Part shown: piece after piece, positions 1 to 6,163 of the stretch
Layout: every line of letters begins with the position of its first letter
How positions within the stretch are numbered: position 1 is the first letter of the stretch
Assembly (NCBI GenBank): GCA_022703115.1
Contig: JAKLEK010000024.1
Coordinates: 1 to 12,994 of the forward strand
Source: Elusimicrobiota bacterium
GTDB taxonomy: Bacteria; Elusimicrobiota; Elusimicrobia; Elusimicrobiales; UBA9959
DNA length: 12,994 nucleotides
Reading direction: 5' to 3'
Position numbers and translations under genes: made by a program
The notes under the pieces: generated by a model
The model's database searches: none
Told to the model about the DNA's origin: nothing
Seen by the model: only the letters and a program-made list of their open reading frames with translations

Positions 1-1000
1 AAGTAGCGTCGGAAACGGCGGTCTCAAGGCCCCCTATCACTCCCGCCAGCGCGGCCGGCCGGTCCCTGTCGGCTATCACCAGCATGGTCCCGTCCAGCTT
101 AAGGTCCTGCCCGTCCAGGGACCGCAGGGTCTCCCCCTCCCTGGCCGGACGCACTATTATCTCGGGTCCGGACAGCCTGGCCCGGTCGAAGCAATGGGCC
201 GGCTGACCGAGCTCATACATCACGTAATTGGAAACGTCTATGAGGACGTTGTTCTTCGGATTAGCGCCCATGGCCCGCAGACGGGCGGCCATCCAGTCCG
301 GGGTGGCGGCGGGCCGGCCTTGACCGGCGGGAAGGATGTTCTCGACCACGATGCCGGTATAACGGCGGCACAGGTCCGGGGAAGCGATCTTTATGGGCAC
401 GGCGGTCCCGGCGGCGGCGAATTCCGGCACCGAAGGCGGTTTAAGGGGCAGCCCGTAGAAAGCGCACAGCTCCCTCGCCAGCGCGTAATGGGAAAGGCAG
501 TAGGCCAGGTTGGGAGTGACCTCGACCTCCAGGATATGGTCCGGCTTCCCGAAAAGCCCGGCGGCGTCGGCGCCCAGGGGCGCGTCCTCCGGAAGCACAA
601 GTATCCCGGAATTATCGAAACCCTTAAGGCCCAGTTCTCCGGCGGAACAGATCATCCCCTCGGACTCCACGCCGCGGATCTTGGCCTTCTTCAGGACCAT
701 CCCGGAAAGGGAGGCTCCGACCCTGGCGAAAGGGATCTTCTGTCCCACCGCGATGTTCTTCGCGCCGCAAACGACCTTCGTCACGCCCTGGCCGTGGTCC
801 ACTTCGCAGAGCGAAAGCTTATCGGCGTTGGGATGCTTCCCTATGGAAAGTATCCTTCCGACCGTCACGCCGGAGAAGGAAGCGCCGGTGCTTTCGACCC
901 CTTCGACGTTCAGGCCGAGACGGTTGAGCTTGGCGACGAGGTCTTCCACGCCCAGCGGGGCGTCGATGAACTCCATCAGCCAGGAATACATTATCTTCAT
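1..1000 (-). CDS. pheT: Phenylalanyl-tRNA synthetase beta subunit, N-terminal part (cut by window edge)
   Basis: The beta subunit of the alpha2-beta2 enzyme that charges tRNA-Phe in the cytoplasm. About 333 codons are visible, read from an ATG at 998-1000, and the frame is still open at base 1; the family is about 800 residues, so the C-terminal 60% lies outside. The N-terminus MKIMYSWLMEF is typical. An EMAP/OB-fold tRNA-binding domain follows at about residues 40-150, with NADKLSLCEV, VVCGAKN and the stretch IRGVESEGMICSAGELGL. Then come VEVTPN and the start of the B3/B4 editing region (NNVLIDVSNYVMYELGQPAH). The start lies 7 bp after the pheS stop, with no clear Shine-Dalgarno site, so translation probably couples to pheS. 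It is the last visible gene of the infC-rpmI-rplT-pheS-pheT operon. Identity is firm. Confidence 0.95.
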   Translation of the reverse strand, partial: MKIMYSWLMEFIDAPLGVEDLVAKLNRLGLNVEGVESTGASFSGVTVGRILSIGKHPNADKLSLCEVDHGQGVTKVVCGAKNIAVGQKIPFARVGASLSGMVLKKAKIRGVESEGMICSAGELGLKGFDNSGILVLPEDAPLGADAAGLFGKPDHILEVEVTPNLAYCLSHYALARELCAFYGLPLKPPSVPEFAAAGTAVPIKIASPDLCRRYTGIVVENILPAGQGRPAATPDWMAARLRAMGANPKNNVLIDVSNYVMYELGQPAHCFDRARLSGPEIIVRPAREGETLRSLDGQDLKLDGTMLVIADRDRPAALAGVIGGLETAVSDAT

Positions 1001-1007
1001 ATGCCCG

Positions 1008-2054
1008 TCAAAGCTGCTTCAGCACGCGCAGATCGTTCTCGTAAAGAGTCCTCATATCGCTGATGCCGTAAAGGAGCATCGCGAAACGCTCGACACCGGC
1101 CCCGAAGGCGAAGCCGCTCCACTGTTCAGGATCGTAGCCGCAGTTCCTGACCACGTTCGGATGTATGACCCCCGCCCCGAGCAGTTCGATCCAGCCGGTA
1201 CCCTTGCAGACCGGGCAGCGGGCGCCGGAACCGGGGCAGAAGACGCAGGAGACCGCCACCTGCGCGCCAGGCTCCACGAAAGGAAAGAAGGACGGGGAGA
1301 ACGCGGTCTTCGCCGAAGAACCGAACATGTCCTTGATGAACGCGTCCAGGGTCCACTTGAGGTCGGCCATGGTGATGTTCCGGTCCAGGGCGAAACCCTC
1401 CAGCTGGTGAAAAACGAAGGAATGGCTGGCGTCGACGGCTTCGGACCGGAACACCCGGCCGGCCGAGATCACGCGCAGGGGCGGGGCCGTGTTCTTCATG
1501 GTGCGTATCTGCACCGGAGAGGTATGCGTCCTGAGGAGCAGGTCCTTGCCGCGGGCGTCCTTGAGGTCCACGTAAAAAGTATCCTGCATGTCCCGGGCCG
1601 GGTGGTCGGGCGCGAAGTTCAGAGCTTCGAAGTTGAAAAGGTCCTCCTCGATCAGCGGTCCGTCGGCGACCGAGAATCCCAGCTTCTGGAAGCCTTCGCA
1701 CATCTTCGCGGCGGCCACGGTCAGAGGATGCAGCCCGCCTTTAGGGAACGGATAGCCAGGCAGGGTCAGGTCCTCCGCGCACTTATCCCTCGCCTCAAAT
1801 CGGCCGGAGACGCCTGCCTTCGCGTCCAAAGCGGCTTCGAACTCGGCCTTGAGCGCGTTGCCAAGCGCGCCCAGGGCCTTGCGTTCCTCTATTGGAAAAT
1901 CCTTAAGGTCGCGCAGCAGCAGGGACAGCTCGCCCTTCCTTCCCAAATACGCCACCTTTAACGCCTCTGCGTTATCGGGGCCGGGCTGGGAAAGCGCGGA
2001 AAAGAAACTGTCCTTTATAAGGGACAGTTTCTCTTTCCATTCGTCACGGTTCAT
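1008..2054 (-). CDS. pheS: Phenylalanyl-tRNA synthetase alpha subunit
   Basis: The catalytic alpha subunit (348 aa) of class II PheRS, which forms Phe-AMP and transfers Phe to tRNA-Phe. Residues about 1-90 are the N-terminal helical arm that contacts tRNA. The class II core then shows a motif 2 region at 202-220 (FRSEAVDASH, then FHQLEG) and motif 3 at 314-327 (GFAFGAGVERFAML). THTSPVQ at 176-182 belongs to the active-site core. An insertion carries four cysteines as two CxxC pairs (C270/C273 and C280/C283), a zinc-knuckle-like loop that I recall from many other bacterial PheS proteins. The ATG overlaps the rplT TGA as ATGA, implying translational coupling. Length is normal (family about 330-350), with no sign of damage. 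Confidence 0.97.
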   Translation of the reverse strand: MNRDEWKEKLSLIKDSFFSALSQPGPDNAEALKVAYLGRKGELSLLLRDLKDFPIEERKALGALGNALKAEFEAALDAKAGVSGRFEARDKCAEDLTLPGYPFPKGGLHPLTVAAAKMCEGFQKLGFSVADGPLIEEDLFNFEALNFAPDHPARDMQDTFYVDLKDARGKDLLLRTHTSPVQIRTMKNTAPPLRVISAGRVFRSEAVDASHSFVFHQLEGFALDRNITMADLKWTLDAFIKDMFGSSAKTAFSPSFFPFVEPGAQVAVSCVFCPGSGARCPVCKGTGWIELLGAGVIHPNVVRNCGYDPEQWSGFAFGAGVERFAMLLYGISDMRTLYENDLRVLKQL

Positions 2055-2413
2055 GCCGTTTTGTTCAGGGAAGCCTTGGCCAGTTCGATGAGCCTGGTGA
2101 ACGACTTGGGATCTCGTATCGCGATCTCGGAAAGCATTTTCCTGTTCAGCTGTATGCTGGCCTTCTTGAGGCCGCTGATGAACGTGCTGTAGGTCATGCC
2201 CTCTTCGCGCGTAGCGGCGTTAAGGCGCACTATCCAGACCTGGCGCTGGTCGCCTTTCTTGTCCTTGCGGTGGGCATAGGCCGTGGTAAGGGATTTTTTG
2301 ACCTGCTGGGTCGCCATCCGGAGACGGTTCTTTTTGTTCCCGTAATAGCCCTTGGCCAGCTTGAATATCCTTTTCTTTCTCTTGTTCCTAGCTACGCTGT
2401 ATTTTATTCTCAT
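2051..2413 (-). CDS. rplT: 50S ribosomal protein L20
   Basis: L20 (120 aa) binds 23S rRNA early and is needed for assembly of the large subunit. The very basic N-terminus has the L20 pattern (FKLAKGYYGNKKN at about 17-29), and the C-terminal domain carries the family signature QVWIVRLNAATREEG followed by YSTFISGLKKA. Length is normal (117-120). The start ATG at 2411-2413 has a modest GGTGA upstream. Its stop codon overlaps the pheS start. In Escherichia coli and Bacillus L20 represses its own operon by binding the leader; here the 78-bp rpmI-rplT spacer has short inverted repeats but no L20 site that I can identify. Confidence 0.97.
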   Translation of the reverse strand: MRIKYSVARNKRKKRIFKLAKGYYGNKKNRLRMATQQVKKSLTTAYAHRKDKKGDQRQVWIVRLNAATREEGMTYSTFISGLKKASIQLNRKMLSEIAIRDPKSFTRLIELAKASLNKTA

Positions 2414-2491
2414 ATATTTTCACCGGACGGAACGTACCGCCGCGGACTCCGGACGAAGCGGACACGCTCTCTTAGACCGCCCGCGGGTCTG

Positions 2492-2695
2492 TTATTGATG
2501 CGGCAGATAGCTGCGCAGCACTTTGCCTTCGGCGCTGGTAGCCTCTTCCACTTTCGACTTGCCCAGCCAGCGGCTTCTCTTGGACGACATGCCGGTCAGA
2601 AGATGGCGACGGCCGGCCTTCCTGTGAAGCCACTTGCCGCTCTTGGTTTTGTGGAATCTTTTTTTCGCACCGCTGTGACTTTTCAATTTGGGCAT
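2492..2695 (-). CDS. rpmI: 50S ribosomal protein L35
   Basis: L35 (67 aa) is a small basic protein of the large ribosomal subunit. The N-terminus MPKLKSHSGAKKRFHKTKSG is the family signature. The rest keeps the expected pattern of basic residues (LHRKAGRRHLLTGMSSKRSR) and ends in RSYLPHQ. Length matches the family (64-67). A GGAG at 2701-2704, five bases before the ATG, supports the start. It sits between infC and rplT, as in most bacteria, and is almost certainly co-transcribed with them. Confidence 0.96.
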   Translation of the reverse strand: MPKLKSHSGAKKRFHKTKSGKWLHRKAGRRHLLTGMSSKRSRWLGKSKVEEATSAEGKVLRSYLPHQ

Positions 2696-2751
2696 AATAG
2701 CTCCGTTCAGGATAGTATATTAAATAACGAGCCTTTCAGGCAATCAGGGCC

Positions 2752-3360
2752 TCAGGGGACGGACGGCTTGCCCTGCGCCTGGGGCGGGGGCGCGGCCGGG
2801 GCTTTCGCGGGCTTCGCCGGCGCCGGACCCTTGGCCGGAACGGCCAGGACAGGGGTCAGCATTATGCTCATCCTGTTGCCCATCATCTGCGTGCGCCCCT
2901 CCACCACTCCCACCGGAGCGAGGGTGTTCTTCACGTTCATCAGGATCTCTTCGCCCAGGTTGCGGTGCTGATTCTCGCGGCCGTGGAACACCACGGTCAC
3001 GCGCACCTTGTTCTGACCTTTCAGGAAAGTCTCTATATGCCTTATCTTGGTTTCAAGGTCGTGTTTGGCTATCCTCGGGTTCAGGCGTATCTCCTTCAGG
3101 ACACCGGCCTTCTGTTTCTTACGGTTCTCCCGGGCCTGCTTGTCCAGCTCGTAGAGATACTTCGAGAAATCCATTATCTTGCAGACCGGCGGATTGGCCA
3201 TCGGAGCTATCTCGACCAGGTCCAGCCCGGCCGATCTGGCCATGTTCTGAGCTTCCAATATCGGTTTTATGCCGATCATGGTCCCGTCGGACGCTATCAG
3301 CCTTACCTGCGCCACGTTTATATACCGGTTTATCCTTATCCGCTTGTTATCGTAGTACAA
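2752..3360 (-). CDS. infC: Translation initiation factor IF-3, with TTG start and Ala/Pro-rich tail
   Basis: IF-3 binds the 30S subunit, blocks premature 50S joining and checks the start codon and initiator tRNA. The N-terminal domain is seen from RINRYINVAQVRLI to PPVCKIMDFSKYLYE, then a lysine-rich linker, then the C-terminal domain (KEIRLNPRIAKHDLETKI through GRENQH to MSIMLTPV). The start is TTG at 3358-3360: an in-frame TAA lies immediately upstream, and GGGGAG at about 3365-3370 is placed for it. No ATG fits the expected N-terminus. A non-ATG start is meaningful because IF-3 discriminates against such codons; the AUU start of E. coli infC is used for autoregulation. About 30 extra residues at the C-terminus are rich in Ala, Pro and Lys. 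First gene of its operon. Confidence 0.95.
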   Translation of the reverse strand: MYYDNKRIRINRYINVAQVRLIASDGTMIGIKPILEAQNMARSAGLDLVEIAPMANPPVCKIMDFSKYLYELDKQARENRKKQKAGVLKEIRLNPRIAKHDLETKIRHIETFLKGQNKVRVTVVFHGRENQHRNLGEEILMNVKNTLAPVGVVEGRTQMMGNRMSIMLTPVLAVPAKGPAPAKPAKAPAAPPPQAQGKPSVP

Positions 3361-3425
3361 TTATCTCCCCTCTCTTCAGACAAAAATGCCTGGAAAAACT
3401 TACCGCCGCCGTCCGGCGACAGGTT

Positions 3426-3454
3426 AATTTACAAACTTTGCCCCCTTTAGTCAA
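3426..3454 (-). promoter_or_regulatory. Probable sigma70-type promoter of the infC-rpmI-rplT-pheST operon
   Basis: On the minus strand there is a -35 box TTGACT (3449-3454, 5 of 6 matches), a 17-bp spacer, and a -10 box TAAATT (3426-3431, 4 of 6 matches). It lies in the 117-bp gap before infC. Transcription would start near 3419 and give a leader of about 58 nt containing a small CGCC-GGAC-GGCG hairpin and then the infC ribosome binding site. This is sequence matching only. Confidence 0.6.
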
Positions 3455-3477
3455 ATTCAAGGTTTACGGGCGGACCA

Positions 3478-4224
3478 TCACATGGACGAACGGTAGAACA
3501 GCAGTCCGATACGTTCCTGGACGGCCATCCGCAGCGGATCGAAGGAACCAGGCAGACAGTCCGTCCAATGCCAGCGCCATTCCGGGGCCGTCCTGTAGCC
3601 TGACGGCCACGGGACCAGGGCGGTGAAACCGGCCCTCTCGAAACTCCATACCGCGCGGCGCATGTGATACGCGGAAGTGACCAGAATTACGCGCTTGAAG
3701 CCCTTCTCGTCGCAGAGGCGTTTGGAGAACCTGGCGTTCTCCGCCGTATCCCGCGCTTTCTCCTCGGTGAACACCATTCTCTCCGGCACGCCAAGACTGA
3801 CCAGGTAGGACTTCATCGCCGCCGCTTCGGAACTTCCGGAGAATACCGCTCCGCCGGTGACTACGAGCGGAAGCCCGAGCTTCCGGTATATCCTGAAAGC
3901 TTCCGTCGCCCGCTCGGCGGAGACGTCGGAAAGCGCCGGACCGCCGAACGGCTCCGGGGCGCCTTCTCGCACCCCTCCGCTCAGCACCACTATCGCGTCC
4001 GCCTCCGCCCGGGAAGGCGGCAGATAAGCGTATTCCAGTCCCGAAAGCGCCATAGTCCCGAGCGGAGGCAGGGCCGCGCCCCAGAGCAGCAGGGCCAGAG
4101 CGGCCCAGAAGCGGGCGCGGGCTTTGTCCTTCCCCGACCGGACGGCGGCCATGCAGAGAGCGAACGCGACGAAGATCCCAGGAGGGACCAGAAAAGGGGT
4201 CAGAAGTTTCTTGATGAAGAACAT
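3478..4224 (-). CDS. DUF218 (YdcF/ElyC/SanA-like) membrane-anchored envelope protein
   Basis: A 248-aa protein of the DUF218 superfamily. Two N-terminal hydrophobic segments (about 8-28 and 40-60) would anchor it in the inner membrane. The DUF218 domain follows at about 75-225 with DAIVVLSGG (76-84), ER (104-105), VTGG (122-125), the DTAEN patch (159-163) and LVTSAYHMRRA (181-191). This layout resembles E. coli ElyC (YcbC, about 259 aa), which is linked to cell-envelope integrity and lipid-carrier metabolism; the biochemical activity of the family is poorly defined. The ATG lies 3 bp after the stop of the pyrophosphatase-like gene, with GGGGA seven bases before it inside that gene, so the two are very likely co-translated. 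The function beyond the family is unknown. Confidence 0.85.
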   Translation of the reverse strand: MFFIKKLLTPFLVPPGIFVAFALCMAAVRSGKDKARARFWAALALLLWGAALPPLGTMALSGLEYAYLPPSRAEADAIVVLSGGVREGAPEPFGGPALSDVSAERATEAFRIYRKLGLPLVVTGGAVFSGSSEAAAMKSYLVSLGVPERMVFTEEKARDTAENARFSKRLCDEKGFKRVILVTSAYHMRRAVWSFERAGFTALVPWPSGYRTAPEWRWHWTDCLPGSFDPLRMAVQERIGLLFYRSSM

Positions 4225-4227
4225 AAG

Positions 4228-6078
4228 CTATCCCCGGGCGAACAGCGGAGCCAGCGCCAGCGCCATGGCCGGCAGCAGACGCAGGAAAGCGTTCAGCAGC
4301 GGCGGGAGCTCCATCAGGAGCGCCCGCTCCGAAGCTCCCGCGGTTCCGTACGGGGGACTCATCCTCCGGGCTCCGGCGGCTTTCCCGATAAAGGCCGAAA
4401 AAAGCCAGCCTCCGGCGATCCCTGACAGCAGTATAGCCGAGACCGCTTCCGGACCGTGCCCGGAGCCCTTGAAAACAAGGGCGGCCGCGGGCAGGACGAG
4501 GGCGGGCGACAGCGCGGCGAGGATGGACGCCGGCAGCGCGCCCCGGCCGCCTCCGTCCCGCGCGCGACCGCCGAGATATAAGGCCCCGAAGACGTAGGGC
4601 AGGGCGGCGCCGGCCGTCGCGACGGAGATCGATTCTATCCAGGGGAACCCGGCCCCGGAGCGTAAGATGCGCGCGCTCTCGCCGATATACGCCGCAAGCA
4701 GCGCCGCGGACGCGAGCAAGGAGGCGGCGCCGGCATATCCGGACGCCGTATCCGAGCCCAGCTGACCGGTTTCCGAGAACTCCTCGCTTTCCTTTCTGTA
4801 ACTCTCCGTCTGCGGCGTAGCCTCGTACAGGTCCCGGACGCGCCGGGCTATGTCGCCGAACCCTCCAAGCGCGAGAACGTAGCCGGAAATGGAAAGGGCC
4901 CCGGTAACGGCCATGCCTATGCCGAAAAGCCCGCAGGCCGGTTCCCCGAGGGTCCCTCCGAAGATGTGACGCTCCAGGCCCCGGACGCCGCAATAATAGG
5001 AACCAAGGACCGCGAAAGCCGTCAGAACGGCCGGCGCAGCCGCTCCCGCCAGGCCGGCGGAGAGGTCCCCCGCCTCGGAAAGCGGCGGGAACATGGCCCT
5101 GTATGCCGCTTGATAGCGGGCGTGAAAGACGTACAGGCCGGCGGAAACGAGCCCCAGCGCCGAAGCCGCGAAAAGCCACATGTCCCCATCCAGCAGAAAA
5201 AAGCAGCCCAGGAACAAGCCGGCGATAGCCGCCCCGGCCGCGGCCGCCAGGCCCGTGTCCATACGCCGGGCCGTCTCGCCCTCGGCCGAACGGCGGACGG
5301 TCATCACCCCTGCGGCGCAGGCGGCCAGCCCGCAGGCACGCGCGAACAGAGGGAAGAGCGCCGACTTCGGGCCGTATACCGGCCAAAGGGCGGCGCCGAG
5401 CGTCATGGCGGCCACGCTTTCAGCCGCCGCGCAATCCAGCACGTCCGCTCCAAGGAACGCGGCGCGCGGCGCGTCCTTGAGTTCAGGCGTGGATGGCGAC
5501 GGGCCGGCCGCGGCGTACCGGGCCGACAGCCTCAGGAACAAAGCCGTGAAAGCGGACCCCAGGCAGAAACCGGCGGTCCCGGCGGCGGCCCCCCGCGCGT
5601 CATGCCGGCCGCCAGCTATAAGGAATACGAAAACCGTCCAGGCGAGCCCCATGCCGAGCGTGAGGACCGATGATATCCCCGCCCTGCGCATGGCCGCATC
5701 CGACGCCTCGCGGACGGAGAGCCTCAGGCCGTAGGCCGCCTCCTTAAGCCCGGCCGAGAGGGACCGAAGATAGAGGAAAAAAGCGCCCGTCTGAAAACCG
5801 ACTCCGGAGACGAACGCGAAGGTGGCCATAGCGGCTCGGCCCTCCGGAGGTCTGAAAACAAGGAAAAGGCACGGGATCAGGGCGGCCGCCGCCGTCGCCG
5901 CGTACAGGAGAAAGGAGGCCTGCTTTCTGAAAAGGTCCGAAAGAGCGGACGCTGCGGAGAAGGAGAACTCGAGGGTTTCCGGCGTCCCGGAGGCCCATTT
6001 CCCGGAGCCCCGGACCGGCATGCTGACCATGAAAATAACGGAGAACAGTGCAAGGCCGAAGATCAGAGCGTATAACAT
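4228..6078 (-). CDS. Divergent membrane pyrophosphatase-like protein lacking all catalytic motifs (putative pseudoenzyme)
   Basis: A 616-aa, Ala/Gly-rich protein with about 15-16 hydrophobic segments. By eye it aligns in order with canonical membrane pyrophosphatases: FRKQASFLLYA (50-60) with the family's early R/KxQ/Y helix; GFCLGSAFTALFLRL (170-184) with GFGFGASLVALFARV; ADVLDCAAAESVAAM (211-225) with the ADLxE segment; GLFGIGMAVTGALSISG (383-399) with GLYGIAIAAVGMLSTTG; GAASLLASAALLAAY (450-464); ALPYVFGALYL (492-502). The functional residues are gone. The DxxxDxxxK and DNxGDNxGD loops are replaced by a shorter segment (185-210), DxYGPxxDN reads GGFGDIARR, and the GGAWDNAKK and GDTxGDPxKDT loops are absent. 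A cytosolic loop near 505 is also shortened. It cannot be a working PPase of the known mechanism. The frame is uninterrupted, which argues against simple decay. Start chosen at the first ATG; the Shine-Dalgarno site is weak. It lies between hppA and the ElyC-like gene. Confidence 0.75.
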   Translation of the reverse strand: MLYALIFGLALFSVIFMVSMPVRGSGKWASGTPETLEFSFSAASALSDLFRKQASFLLYAATAAAALIPCLFLVFRPPEGRAAMATFAFVSGVGFQTGAFFLYLRSLSAGLKEAAYGLRLSVREASDAAMRRAGISSVLTLGMGLAWTVFVFLIAGGRHDARGAAAGTAGFCLGSAFTALFLRLSARYAAAGPSPSTPELKDAPRAAFLGADVLDCAAAESVAAMTLGAALWPVYGPKSALFPLFARACGLAACAAGVMTVRRSAEGETARRMDTGLAAAAGAAIAGLFLGCFFLLDGDMWLFAASALGLVSAGLYVFHARYQAAYRAMFPPLSEAGDLSAGLAGAAAPAVLTAFAVLGSYYCGVRGLERHIFGGTLGEPACGLFGIGMAVTGALSISGYVLALGGFGDIARRVRDLYEATPQTESYRKESEEFSETGQLGSDTASGYAGAASLLASAALLAAYIGESARILRSGAGFPWIESISVATAGAALPYVFGALYLGGRARDGGGRGALPASILAALSPALVLPAAALVFKGSGHGPEAVSAILLSGIAGGWLFSAFIGKAAGARRMSPPYGTAGASERALLMELPPLLNAFLRLLPAMALALAPLFARG

Positions 6079-6118
6079 TCCTGCATCCCGACCGCGACAG
6101 AAGAACGGAGACCGCGCG

Positions 6119-6146
6119 GGACCGGGGCGGGGAAAGCCCCCGGTCC
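6119..6146 (-). other. Strong hairpin between hppA and its catalytically dead paralogue
   Basis: A perfect 9-bp stem (GGACCGGGG/CCCCGGTCC) with a 10-base loop lies in the 85-bp gap after the hppA stop. No clear T-run follows on the minus strand, so it is not a standard intrinsic terminator. It may weaken read-through or protect the hppA mRNA 3' end. Function not shown. Confidence 0.5.
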
Positions 6147-6163
6147 TGACGGTCGAACCGCCC

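Noticed and set aside
510..1961. Long plus-strand open frame over pheT/pheS
   Set aside because: It is antisense to two clearly conserved genes, its translation resembles no family, and it arises from the GC-rich codon structure.
3464..5386. 640-codon minus-strand frame overlapping the pseudoenzyme and DUF218 genes
   Set aside because: Arg/Gly/Pro-rich translation without domains. The other frame encodes two coherent membrane proteins with family motifs.
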